DNA of 64,000 nt from Candidatus Aminicenantota bacterium. Lineage in GTDB: Bacteria > Acidobacteriota > Aminicenantia > Aminicenantales > Aminicenantaceae. Position numbers and translations under genes: made by a program. The notes below the pieces were generated by a model that saw only the letters and a program-made list of their open reading frames with translations, was not told where the DNA came from and made no database searches. How positions within the stretch are numbered: the first letter of the stretch is position 1; every line of letters starts with the position of its first letter. Positions 44,041 to 52,677 of the stretch are shown piece after piece. The stretch is taken from positions 1,373,041-1,437,040 of the forward strand of contig CP070750.1 of NCBI GenBank assembly GCA_020348385.1, read 5' to 3'.

Positions 44041-45417
44041 ATGTATAAAGAATATTTGACGGTCTCCAATATCGTTGGTCCGTTGGTCATCGTCGAGAAA
44101 ATTCGGGATGTGAAATACGGGGAGCTGGTCGAGATAGAGACAGGAGATGGATTGTTGCGGCGGGGCACGGTTTTGGATATCTCGACAGAGAGAGCCGTTG
44201 TCCAGGTTTTTGAGGGGACAGTGGGCCTTGACGTGGACAAATCTCGTGTGAGATTCCTCGGTCGATCCCAACATTTGGGCGTTTCTGAAGAAATAATCGG
44301 CCGCGTTTTTGATGGTTCCGGTAAGCCCAAAGACCGAGGGCCGCAGATTATTGCGGATAAAATGCTGGATATCACGGGAGAACCGATAAATCCTCAAGCC
44401 CGAGATTACCCTTCCGAATTCATCCAAACCGGGATTTCTTCCATCGACGGCATGAATCCCCTGGTGAGGGGGCAAAAACTCCCTCTTTTCTCCGGCAGCG
44501 GGCTCCCCCATCCAAGGATTGCGGCTCAGATTGCCCGCCAGGCAGCTGTTTTGGGGAAGGAGGAACGGTTCGCCGTGGTTTTTGCGGCCATGGGAATCAC
44601 TTTTGAAGAGGCCAATTTTTTCATCGAAGATTTCCGGAATACCGGAGCTTTAGAAAGGGCTGTTCTGTTTTTGAACCTGGCCAACGAGCCGCCGATCGAA
44701 AGAATCGCCACACCTCGCCTGGCATTGACCTGTGCAGAATACTTGGCCTTTGAGCTGGACATGCATGTTCTTGTGGTTCTTGTGGATATGACCTTTTATG
44801 CCGAGGCGTTGCGAGAAATTTCTGCAGCCCGGAAAGAAATTCCGGGAAGAAGAGGATACCCCGGCTATCTCTACACGGATTTGGCCTCCATGTATGAAAG
44901 AGCCGGACGGATCAAGGGGAAAATAGGATCGATCACCATGATTCCGATCCTGACCATGCCCGAGGATGACAAGACCCATCCGATAGCGGATTTAACCGGT
45001 TACATCACAGAAGGACAGATCATGCTCAGCCGGGAATTGCACCGGAAAGGAATCTATCCCCCGATCGATGTTCTCCCCAGTCTCTCCCGGCTTAAGGATA
45101 AAGGGATCGGAGAGGAAAAGACGCGGTTGGATCATGCTGACGTGCTTAACCAGCTTTTTGCCTGTTATGCCAGAGGAAAGGAAGCCAGAGAATTGGCCCT
45201 GATCTTAGGAGAGGCGGCTCTCACGGATATCGACAGGGTGTATTTGCAGTTTGCGGACCGTTATGAGGATGAGTTTGTCAGACAGGGCGAATTTGAATCC
45301 CGGTCTATCCTGGAGACTCTGGATTTGGGATGGAAGCTGTTGCGCACCATACCTCGGGCCGAGCTCAAAAGGATACGGCCCGAATATCTGGAAAAATACT
45401 ATCCTGAGGGAAAATGA
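44041..45417 (+). CDS. V/A-type ATP synthase subunit B
   Basis: This 458-aa non-catalytic subunit has [21 protein letters not shown] in place of a Walker A, the Arg-finger region [11 protein letters not shown] and LPSLSRL. It alternates with A in the head. It begins 9 nt after subunit A and overlaps D by 4 nt. Confidence 0.96.
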   Translation: MYKEYLTVSNIVGPLVIVEKIRDVKYGELVEIETGDGLLRRGTVLDISTERAVVQVFEGTVGLDVDKSRVRFLGRSQHLGVSEEIIGRVFDGSGKPKDRGPQIIADKMLDITGEPINPQARDYPSEFIQTGISSIDGMNPLVRGQKLPLFSGSGLPHPRIAAQIARQAAVLGKEERFAVVFAAMGITFEEANFFIEDFRNTGALERAVLFLNLANEPPIERIATPRLALTCAEYLAFELDMHVLVVLVDMTFYAEALREISAARKEIPGRRGYPGYLYTDLASMYERAGRIKGKIGSITMIPILTMPEDDKTHPIADLTGYITEGQIMLSRELHRKGIYPPIDVLPSLSRLKDKGIGEEKTRLDHADVLNQLFACYARGKEARELALILGEAALTDIDRVYLQFADRYEDEFVRQGEFESRSILETLDLGWKLLRTIPRAELKRIRPEYLEKYYPEGK

Positions 45418-46025
45418 GACTCAACGTTAATCCCAACCGGATGGAGCTCTTGCGCCTGCGCAGGCGTCTCGTGCTGGCTGAGCGAGGGCACAAACTCCTC
45501 AAGGATAAACTGGAAGAGATTATGCGGCGTTTTTTGGAGATCATGCGGCGTTTGTACGATATTCAATCGGGCATCAGCGCAAAGTGGAACAGAGTCCTTC
45601 TCTCCTTCGGGTTTGTGCGGGGACGAAACGCCCGAAAAGAACTGGAACGCCTGCTTCCAGAAGGGGAGCTTTCTTTGGGTGTCAAAAAAGAAAAAGTCTT
45701 CAACCTTTCCATACCGAAATTTTCCATCGAAGACTGGACTATCTCTGATTATGACCTTTTGAACACAGAAAGCGAGTTGGACGTCGGTATAAAAAAGATG
45801 CAGGAATTGATGGAGGACCTTTTGGAAATGGCGAGACTCTGGAAGGCTGTGGAACTTTTGAGTCGAGAAATCGAGGTAACCCGTCGCCGAGTTAATGCTT
45901 TGGAGCACATCTTGATTCCCAACATCAAAGAAACAATCCTCTACATTTCCAACCGGCTAGAAGAGATGGAACGGTCCTACCAAGTTCAGCTCATGCGCGT
46001 CAAAGAGATCGTCCGCTCTCACTAA
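45414..46025 (+). CDS. V/A-type ATP synthase subunit D (central shaft)
   Basis: This 203-aa protein starts [27 protein letters not shown], the classic D opening, and ends with the long C-terminal helix including [14 protein letters not shown]. It forms the rotating coiled coil inside the head. It is the last gene of the operon; a C-rich tandem repeat begins 4 bp after its stop. Confidence 0.95.
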   Translation: MRLNVNPNRMELLRLRRRLVLAERGHKLLKDKLEEIMRRFLEIMRRLYDIQSGISAKWNRVLLSFGFVRGRNARKELERLLPEGELSLGVKKEKVFNLSIPKFSIEDWTISDYDLLNTESELDVGIKKMQELMEDLLEMARLWKAVELLSREIEVTRRRVNALEHILIPNIKETILYISNRLEEMERSYQVQLMRVKEIVRSH

Positions 46026-46029
46026 CCTG

Positions 46030-46086
46030 CCGCCCCACCCCAACGCCAACCCGCCCCACCCCAACGCCAACCCGCCCCACCCCAAC
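46030..46086. repeat. 21-bp C-rich tandem repeat after the V-ATPase operon
   Basis: Two full copies and a partial third of a 21-bp unit (CCGCCCCACCCCAACGCCAA plus C) end at AACATTAAGGTA. The sense strand is C-rich and G-poor; the other strand has closely spaced GGGG/GGG runs that could form a G-quadruplex. A second array with the same period and the same right boundary lies at 56650-56695, also just after a stop codon. No terminator hairpin is present nearby. Confidence 0.8.
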
Positions 46087-46255
46087 ATTAAGGTAATTAT
46101 AAGAATGTATTTATGTCAATTGTCGCAAGGTCTAGAGATTCCTGATATTTCAGCAAAATCTTAAACGAACATATATAAAATAGGGATTTATATTGACATA
46201 TTTTTCCCGTCGGACAGCCAGCATTGCTGAGTGAGATGGGAAGGCCAGGTTAGGA

Positions 46256-47512
46256 TTAATCGTAGAGGAGGTATTTTTGGCGCATCTGGAGAAACGCCTT
46301 TTCATCTTTTTCCATTTCCGTTAACAAATCTTCATAACTCAGAGTGTCCTTGATGTATCTTTCGAGAAGATCGTTACCGAACATCCGGTTAAGGCTTTCC
46401 CGATGGAGCCGGATTTTGCCCGGGTGAGTTTCTCGGATGGCCTTGATGAGCGCGAGCGTAAAATGGAGAGAATAAAATTTGTCCTTTTCATGGATACGAA
46501 CGTTGATTCCCTGGCATTCTATGTTTTCGTAAGGGGGGTGGAGCGTTTTGCCTGACAGAGACTTGGGGGTATAGATTAGAGGTTCCAGTTCAGCACCATA
46601 ACGGGCTCCTCCACCCAGAATCTGGATGATGGCCTTTGAATCGAACCATGGGGCACCAAACTGAAGAAACGGATTCATCGTTCCGAGGCCTTGGTTGACC
46701 GTGAGAGCTCCGAGCAAACCCGTGCCGGGATAGATGATGGCTGTTTCAGATAAAGGAATGTTTGGAGAGGTTGGAATCCAAGGGAGTCCGGTTTCTTTCC
46801 AGAAATAACGGCGGCTCCAGTTCATCATCCGGACCACATGGAGTTCGACTTGGGGCGGAACCCATCCTTCTCCTTTCATCATCAGTGCCAATTCTCCGAC
46901 TGTCAAACCGTATCGGACCGGGATGGGGGTCGCTCCGATAAAAGATTCGTATGCGGAACGGAGGAGAGGCCCCTCCACGATATGTCCCCCTGCTGGATTG
47001 GGCCGGTCGAGCACATACACAGCTTTCCCAAAATCCGCCGCCGCTTCCATGACATGCTTTAATGTCGTGATGTAGGTATAGAAACGTGTGCCCACGTCCT
47101 GAATATCATAGACGAAAGCGTCTATCGATCGGGCTTGCTCTTGGGTAGGCTTTTTGTTTTTTCCATAAAGGCTGAAGATTTTGATCTCCTCCAAAAGGCT
47201 ATCTTGGATCTCGGCTCCTGCCTCCAATTCTCCTTGGAATCCATGCTCTGGAGCGAAAACAGCTTCGACATGCACGCCTATTTCCAACAGAGCTTCGATC
47301 AAGGACTTCCCATCATGGAGAACCGAAGTATGATTGCATACGAGACCCAGTTTTTTCTGATCCAGTTGTGGGCAGAGGGTTTGGATAAAGATTTCGTTAC
47401 CCAGTTTTGTTCTTTCTTTTGACGCGTGAACCCATGTTGTCAAAAAAAAACCCAAAATAAGAAGGAGTAACAGGAAAACGGAACCCGGTCTGTTTGTCTT
47501 AGGATGTGACAT
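46256..47512 (-). CDS. namZ: NamZ-type exo-beta-N-acetylmuramidase (DUF1343, GH171)
   Basis: This 418-aa precursor has a signal peptide (GSVFLLLLLILGFFLTTWVHA). It carries the DUF1343 motifs FAPEHGFQG near residue 85, VYDIQDVGTRFYTYI near 133, DRPNPAGG near 168 and RYGLTVGELALMM near 199. NamZ releases terminal MurNAc from peptidoglycan fragments outside the cytoplasm. It overlaps the MurQ-like gene upstream by 14 nt, placing MurNAc release and ether cleavage in one operon. Confidence 0.88.
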   Translation of the reverse strand: MSHPKTNRPGSVFLLLLLILGFFLTTWVHASKERTKLGNEIFIQTLCPQLDQKKLGLVCNHTSVLHDGKSLIEALLEIGVHVEAVFAPEHGFQGELEAGAEIQDSLLEEIKIFSLYGKNKKPTQEQARSIDAFVYDIQDVGTRFYTYITTLKHVMEAAADFGKAVYVLDRPNPAGGHIVEGPLLRSAYESFIGATPIPVRYGLTVGELALMMKGEGWVPPQVELHVVRMMNWSRRYFWKETGLPWIPTSPNIPLSETAIIYPGTGLLGALTVNQGLGTMNPFLQFGAPWFDSKAIIQILGGGARYGAELEPLIYTPKSLSGKTLHPPYENIECQGINVRIHEKDKFYSLHFTLALIKAIRETHPGKIRLHRESLNRMFGNDLLERYIKDTLSYEDLLTEMEKDEKAFLQMRQKYLLYD

Positions 47513-49712
47513 CTTTCAAATATTGCTGGAGACCCATGTCCCTGATGATGCCCCAAGCCTCTTCATGGGAAATGGCTTCATTCTTCCGGAGAGACTCGAG
47601 AATGCGGATGATAGAGAAGGCTACCTCATAGGATTGATCGATCCCATCCCTTTTACCATTCATGAAACCGATGGCATCGTACAGGACGGCATTGGCCTCA
47701 CCGTATGAGATGGGCTCCCGGATCCCATGCCGCTTCACCCAATCGGGCCTTTTGAGGATGTCATTCACATGGGAAAGAATCAAAAAGGTCCCTCGTCCGA
47801 TGGATTTCAGGTTATTCGAGTCCACAGCAGTCACCGAGTTCCCGACAACTCTGCCGGATTTTGACATAACAGCAGTGGAGTGGGCATTCAAGATGATTTT
47901 CAGAGCCGTCAGTCGATTTATTAACATGGGGTCATTTGGGGAATCCCAAGGCAGTATGGCCAAGATGTCTTTGCCATCCGGATCGAATCCTGGAATTTTC
48001 CGGGCCAATTTTTTTATGTCCTTTTCCTTTTTTTCCGTGATAAACAGGATAGCTGTTCTGGCCCCTTTATCAAGAAACTGGGTAACGAATCGGAATACCA
48101 AGGATTCTTTGTCCTTCAACAGTGTTTCTTCCGGGCTGATTACCACGAGAATTCCCAAGTCTCCCTTCTCCGGTCTTCGATTTTGGAGGTTGAAATCCGA
48201 AAGGGAAAAATCGAAAAGAAACTGCTGGTCGTCTTCTGCCATATTTAAGTTTTCCGATAATGTTTGGGTAAGATCGCGATTTGTGACTTCCTTCTCCAGT
48301 CGGTTTTTGTATGATAACGGGGAGAGTCCGCGAAAGGGGCGTCCCAGCAAAGTCGACCAAGCTTCTTCCTGACTGGCTACAGGCGCCCAAACCTGTATTC
48401 GGGATTTCCTTGGCATAGTTTCAACCGTATCGAGAGGGTAATCATGAAACGCCACCCCCCGTTCTGCACAATCGTTGAATACAGTGTTAAATCCCCGGAG
48501 GGCCGAATAAGTAACATAATGTTCATTCCCGATAGTTTTTTCTGTCAATGTGGTGAGATGGGCAATAGTCGGGATGATCTTTTTTACATCTTTCAGGATT
48601 TCAGAGAATTCTCCCAACTTCTCTGCGAATACCACGGGGGTTTTGAATCCCAGAGTGGTCATTTCTTTGTTCGATAGAATCGGACGCAAGGCACGGTCGA
48701 TGGCAGTCTGCAGAATCTGGGCGATCAGGAAGACGTCAATCGTGGACGCTTGCATCCGTGAGGAGCCGGCTAGGGCTTGAGGTCCTGTCGTGAGATTGAT
48801 TTTTGTGATGCCAGGTTCCTCCAGCACAGCTTGACAGCGATCTAACGGGAGAAGCACTTCCTCGGGATTGTTGAAAAAAAAGAAAAGTTTTTTCTGGATC
48901 TTTGGGACATCATAAGGATACCGTCTCGTCCATTGGTCTAGAGCTTCGTAAATGGTACCGATGACTGCGGGAGATTCTCCACTGGCTGATACACAAAAGA
49001 CCACATCTCCTGGATCAATCCCTCTCTCTTCGAGCTGGAGTCGGCCGGTGATCATCAAGTCTTCCCACCCTTCCAACATGTTGATGAGCGATCGGTCTGC
49101 ACCGGGCATTTCTCCGATCAGGCGGTCTTCGATCGCATCTCCCAGTTTGGGACTTACCTTTGCCCAGATCTTTTTCCTATCCTGAATGTCTTTCCAGAAA
49201 GGACGCCAAATGGAACTCTCCACCCATTTGGTCCATCGCCCGGTTTCTTGACACCCGAACAGGTAGATCTTGTGTCCATTCAGGATGGCTTCCTCGACAG
49301 CCTGTACGGCTCGTTCCAGAACTTGGCTGTTTTGACCGAGGGCCTTGAATCGGGCTTCTATATCTTCGTCTACCGCGAACAGCATCCGTAGTCCGGCTTC
49401 CATGTCTTGAGTAATCCGTTCACTCAAATTCCAGGTTTTGGGGTGACGCTGCTCTGTGAGCAAGTTGTGCAATTGGAAGGGGATTTTTGTCTGCACGTAG
49501 TCTATGGATTCTGGCGATGGAATAAGATCTAGGAGTTGGAGCAGTGAGGTCTTTTTTTCGGTAGCGGCCTGGCTTTCTTGAGATGTTATTTGATGGGAGG
49601 CGAGAAGAAAAGCAGGAAGGGCGACTAAGGTGAAATGAAGGATAAAAAGCGGGATGAAATGCTTTTTTCGCCGATTATCATCCGTATTGGTGCTTATCGT
49701 CGATGATATCAT
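47499..49712 (-). CDS. MurQ-like tandem-SIS etherase, apparently exported
   Basis: This 737-aa protein has an Arg/Lys-rich start then a hydrophobic segment (HFIPLFILHFTLVALPAFLLA) that looks like a signal peptide. MurQ hallmarks follow in order: GCQETGR with a downstream Glu (VESSIW), EGWEDLM like the EGAED catalytic Glu, VSASGESPAVIG, TGPQALAGSSRMQAST and, near the end, STAVMSKSGRVVGN. An extra SIS-like domain and linkers make it more than twice the usual ~300 residues. MurQ cleaves the lactyl ether of MurNAc-6-P in the cytoplasm, so export would be unusual. The ATG overlaps the dCMP deaminase by 35 nt. Confidence 0.75.
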   Translation of the reverse strand: MISSTISTNTDDNRRKKHFIPLFILHFTLVALPAFLLASHQITSQESQAATEKKTSLLQLLDLIPSPESIDYVQTKIPFQLHNLLTEQRHPKTWNLSERITQDMEAGLRMLFAVDEDIEARFKALGQNSQVLERAVQAVEEAILNGHKIYLFGCQETGRWTKWVESSIWRPFWKDIQDRKKIWAKVSPKLGDAIEDRLIGEMPGADRSLINMLEGWEDLMITGRLQLEERGIDPGDVVFCVSASGESPAVIGTIYEALDQWTRRYPYDVPKIQKKLFFFFNNPEEVLLPLDRCQAVLEEPGITKINLTTGPQALAGSSRMQASTIDVFLIAQILQTAIDRALRPILSNKEMTTLGFKTPVVFAEKLGEFSEILKDVKKIIPTIAHLTTLTEKTIGNEHYVTYSALRGFNTVFNDCAERGVAFHDYPLDTVETMPRKSRIQVWAPVASQEEAWSTLLGRPFRGLSPLSYKNRLEKEVTNRDLTQTLSENLNMAEDDQQFLFDFSLSDFNLQNRRPEKGDLGILVVISPEETLLKDKESLVFRFVTQFLDKGARTAILFITEKKEKDIKKLARKIPGFDPDGKDILAILPWDSPNDPMLINRLTALKIILNAHSTAVMSKSGRVVGNSVTAVDSNNLKSIGRGTFLILSHVNDILKRPDWVKRHGIREPISYGEANAVLYDAIGFMNGKRDGIDQSYEVAFSIIRILESLRKNEAISHEEAWGIIRDMGLQQYLKDVTS

Positions 49713-50187
49713 TTTTTTGCCACTCGTTGATCCAATCAGCCACGTTAAAAATAGCAAATTTTCCTTCCGCAGTCGAGCAGATCACGCGTTTGAGTCCTGC
49801 GTTGATAATCATTTTTTTGCAGATAAAACAGGGAAAAGCATTGATGGGTCCCTCTTTTCCCGGTACGCTGCCGTAGAGATACATATCCCCTCCCAGCAAA
49901 CTGACGCCTGCCCGAGCCGCGTTGATAATGGCATTCTGTTCGGCATGAACGCTCCGGCACAACTCATAGCGCTGGCCATGAGGAATTTTCAGCTTATCTC
50001 GGAGGCAAAAACCATGTTCGATGCTGTCTTTTGTCTTTCTAGGAGCCCCGGCATATCCTGTGCTGATGATTTGATCATCACGGATGATGATAGCCCCGAT
50101 GATTCGCCTGAAGCAGGTGCTTTTGCGAGACACCTCCATTGCGATGTTCAGATAGTATTCATCCTTGGACAGTTTCCTGGACGTCAT
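49678..50187 (-). CDS. dCMP deaminase family protein
   Basis: This 169-aa zinc deaminase has SVHAEQNAIINAA (Zn His and catalytic Glu) and FPCFICKKMII (two Zn Cys). It converts dCMP to dUMP for thymidylate synthesis; related ComE proteins have a similar core. It overlaps the kinase gene by 4 nt upstream and the MurQ-like gene by 35 nt downstream. Confidence 0.9.
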   Translation of the reverse strand: MTSRKLSKDEYYLNIAMEVSRKSTCFRRIIGAIIIRDDQIISTGYAGAPRKTKDSIEHGFCLRDKLKIPHGQRYELCRSVHAEQNAIINAARAGVSLLGGDMYLYGSVPGKEGPINAFPCFICKKMIINAGLKRVICSTAEGKFAIFNVADWINEWQKNDIIDDKHQYG

Positions 50188-50723
50188 AGGAATTCCTCCA
50201 ATTTATTTCGCAGATCCTCTAGAGTGCCGCCATTGATGATCGTGTGGTCCGCCATATCCATGCAGATCAGAAGCTGTTGGTTGTTCTTCTCTGTGCCCAT
50301 CTCTTCAGCTTCCTTGGCCAAAAATTCCTGAAGGTTGGAGACCGATTCCATCCTTCCCCTCCTTTTGACCCTTTTGAATCGCAACTCAACGGGAGCATCG
50401 ATAGCGAGAAGCATGAAATTTTTTTGATTACGAAAAAACTCCACCTCTTTAGGATTGCGGATGCTGTCTATCACGGTTTTTCCTTGGATCTTTTTGGCTA
50501 ACCTGCGTGCCAAGATGTCAGGGGAAAATTGCCGGCGCATGAAATTTCCCATCCTGATCAAATTATCGCGCGTGATCTCTTGATTTTCCTTCTGCAGTTC
50601 CTCTCGAATAACATCGGATAAGGAGAAGTATGCGTAGCCTTTCTCCACAAAAAAGGAAGCCACTTCCCCTTTCCCTGCGCCGTTAGTTCCAGTTAATCCG
50701 ATGATAGTTGCCTTTTTTTTCAT
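50184..50723 (-). CDS. P-loop nucleotide kinase-like protein (dephospho-CoA/NMP kinase superfamily)
   Basis: This 179-aa protein has Walker A GLTGTNGAGKGEV at the N-terminus, then RMGNFMRRQFSPDILARRL and FKRVKRRGR in the lid region, as in the adenylate/dephospho-CoA kinase superfamily. With a dCMP deaminase next door, a (d)NMP kinase role is plausible. ATG 50723 follows AGGA and lies about 16 nt after the predicted transcription start, which rules out the longer frame. Confidence 0.75.
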   Translation of the reverse strand: MKKKATIIGLTGTNGAGKGEVASFFVEKGYAYFSLSDVIREELQKENQEITRDNLIRMGNFMRRQFSPDILARRLAKKIQGKTVIDSIRNPKEVEFFRNQKNFMLLAIDAPVELRFKRVKRRGRMESVSNLQEFLAKEAEEMGTEKNNQQLLICMDMADHTIINGGTLEDLRNKLEEFL

Positions 50724-50745
50724 TTTTTCCTGGAATCGTGCGGTG

Positions 50746-50775
50746 AACATACCATATCCCAAAAGGGTTGGTCAA
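50746..50775 (-). promoter_or_regulatory. Promoter of the kinase-deaminase-MurQ-NamZ operon
   Basis: On the minus strand TTGACC (50775-50770) and TATGTT (50751-50746) are 18 bp apart. The start near 50739 fits the ATG at 50723. It is divergent from the strong promoter at 50811-50838. Confidence 0.55.
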
Positions 50776-50810
50776 TAAAATAGGTTGGAATAATTTTTGC
50801 TTGTTTGGGC

Positions 50811-50838
50811 TTGACAAACACTCCCGGAAGGCTATAAT
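50811..50838 (+). promoter_or_regulatory. Near-consensus sigma70 promoter with no clear downstream gene
   Basis: TTGACA (50811-50816) and TATAAT (50833-50838) are spaced by 16 bp, both perfect consensus boxes. It fires to the right into a roughly 145-nt leader that contains the palindromes CCCGGATCCGGG (near 50908) and ACACAATAATTGTGT (50941-50955), then a short frame with a good SD. The next gene beyond is on the opposite strand. Confidence 0.7.
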
Positions 50839-50987
50839 AACGCCCCGTTTAATGAGAAAAAGCGTGGATCTTCCCCTCGCGAAAAAACATGGCATGATAA
50901 TGTCTAGCCCGGATCCGGGAATCCCTTCCTTAACTTCTTGACACAATAATTGTGTGCCACCATTTCTGACTTAAAGGAGAATCTAGC

Positions 50988-51059
50988 GTGAAAAAACGAT
51001 TCAAGATATCAATGAAAAGATTTGTCCCTATTTCCGGAAATAATGGGAAACGCTTTTGA
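50988..51059 (+). CDS. Possible 23-aa basic peptide ORF
   Basis: AAAGGAG is followed 8 nt later by GTG and 23 codons ending in TGA, giving a basic peptide that begins KKRFKISMKRF (net strongly positive). Together with the consensus promoter upstream this looks expressed, but the peptide could equally be the surviving 5' end of a lost gene. It overlaps the end of the convergent aldehyde dehydrogenase gene by 32 bp. Confidence 0.3.
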   Translation: MKKRFKISMKRFVPISGNNGKRF

Positions 51060-52677
51060 TAAAGTTGATCAAAGAGCTTCCTTCCTTAATGCGTTTTAGA
51101 AAGGGAGTTAGTGAAAGGAGAGCTTTCAATCGTTTTCTGATGAGACTGTGGTGAAAAAGGATCGCGGATTTCTTGAGCAGAGGCATCAATCCGCTGTCGT
51201 ACGGAAACCACCATAATTGTTTCTTTTTTTTGAGGAAGTCGAAGCTCACGAACTTTATGTTCACCAATTCCTGAAGCCCGAAGGGGCCGTGGGATCGGCC
51301 CATCCCTGTTTGTTTTATGCCTCCCCATATGGCTGCCGGCTCGATAAAAGAAAACATGTGGTCGTTTATTGTTATGGTCCCGGTTTCTATCCTTTCGGCC
51401 ATCCAAGATGCCCTCTTTTTGCTTCTCGTCCATACGGAAGCCGTAAGTCCAAGAGAGCTGTCGTTTGCCAAGGAGATGGCTTCTTCAGGATCGGAAAATG
51501 TCATGATCGGCAGGGTTGGGCCGAAAGTTTCTTCTGTCATAATCTTCATCGTGTGGTCGACTTCGGAGAGCACGGTGGGGTTGATGAAGTAGCCGGGAAG
51601 GCCCGTGTTATTTTTTCCTCCATAAAGGATTTTGGCGCCTTTTTCTTGGGCGTCCCGAATGTGTTCCTTGACAGTTTTCAACTGGGAGAGTGTAGCCATA
51701 GGTCCCATTTCAATCCCTGGATCGATCGGATTGCCTACCTTGATTTTTTTGACGAAATCCACCACTCGTTGAGTGAATTCCTCAGCGATCTCCTTGGCGA
51801 CATACACTCGCTCGATCGACCCACAGCTCTGGCCGCAGTTCATGAAACCGGCCCATACAGCCCCTTGTGCAGCCCTTTCGACGTCAGCATCGGTGCAGAC
51901 CACCATCGGATCTTTTCCCCCTAATTCGAGGGCGAGATTGGTCAAGTTCCGGCTAGCCAGCTCCATTATTCTTTTCCCGGTGGATACACTTCCCGTGAAC
52001 ATCACTGACTGGATGTCTGGATGACAGATCATTTCTTCGGCTTGGGGGATTTTGCAGTTGATGATGTTGAGCACACCGGGGGGAAGGCCGGCTTCGGTTA
52101 AAATTTCACCCACCATCAAGCCGGTGAAAGGGGTCGATGATGATGGTCTGAGGATGACCGTGTTGCCGGCTGAGAGGGCACTCAACACATCGTACATGGC
52201 GATGAGAAAAGGAAAATTCCAAGGGGAGATGATCATTGTCGGTCCTAAAGGATCGAACCGAAAAGAGCTTTTTTTATTCAAAAACAGGGAAACCGTGTGT
52301 TTCACCGGATGAGGGCGAAGCAATCTTTTCAGTTTCCGTGCATAATAATCCAAAGCTCCGAGACTGGCGAAGACCTCGCTGGAATAGGATTCTGGATAGG
52401 GAGAGCCCTTTTCAACTGTTATCAAGCGGGCTGCTTCTTCGTCTTTTTGTAAAAGGATTTCTTTGGCGTTGCGAAAGATTTTTTGTCTGGCGGAAACAGG
52501 CAAAATTTTCCATCCAGGGAATGCTTCTTTAGCGACCCGAACGGCTGAATGACAGTCTCGGCTGGATGCCAGCGAAATTTTTCCGACAGGTTCCAGTGTC
52601 GCGGGATTCAGGGAATCTTTTTTATGGGGAGTCTCGACTCTTTTTCCGTTGATAATCAGCTTTCCATCCAAGGTCAT
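51028..52677 (-). CDS. Aldehyde dehydrogenase family protein with C-terminal extension
   Basis: This 549-aa NAD(P)-dependent enzyme has WNFPFLIAMYDVLSALSAGN in the Rossmann region, LALELGGKDPMVV with the general-base Glu, and NCGQSC with the catalytic Cys. It ends TGMGRSHGPFGLQELVNIKF. The last about 60 residues are basic and amphipathic (LRKRLKALLS-like), possibly a membrane anchor as in some ALDH3-type fatty aldehyde dehydrogenases. ATG 52677 overlaps the DUF362 stop by 4 nt; the longer open frame upstream is antisense shadow of DUF362. Substrate unknown. Confidence 0.88.
   Translation of the reverse strand: MTLDGKLIINGKRVETPHKKDSLNPATLEPVGKISLASSRDCHSAVRVAKEAFPGWKILPVSARQKIFRNAKEILLQKDEEAARLITVEKGSPYPESYSSEVFASLGALDYYARKLKRLLRPHPVKHTVSLFLNKKSSFRFDPLGPTMIISPWNFPFLIAMYDVLSALSAGNTVILRPSSSTPFTGLMVGEILTEAGLPPGVLNIINCKIPQAEEMICHPDIQSVMFTGSVSTGKRIMELASRNLTNLALELGGKDPMVVCTDADVERAAQGAVWAGFMNCGQSCGSIERVYVAKEIAEEFTQRVVDFVKKIKVGNPIDPGIEMGPMATLSQLKTVKEHIRDAQEKGAKILYGGKNNTGLPGYFINPTVLSEVDHTMKIMTEETFGPTLPIMTFSDPEEAISLANDSSLGLTASVWTRSKKRASWMAERIETGTITINDHMFSFIEPAAIWGGIKQTGMGRSHGPFGLQELVNIKFVSFDFLKKKKQLWWFPYDSGLMPLLKKSAILFHHSLIRKRLKALLSLTPFLKRIKEGSSLINFIKSVSHYFRK

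Noticed and set aside
46030..46086. CRISPR array
   Set aside because: The repeats are contiguous 21-bp units without spacers, and no cas gene is in the window.
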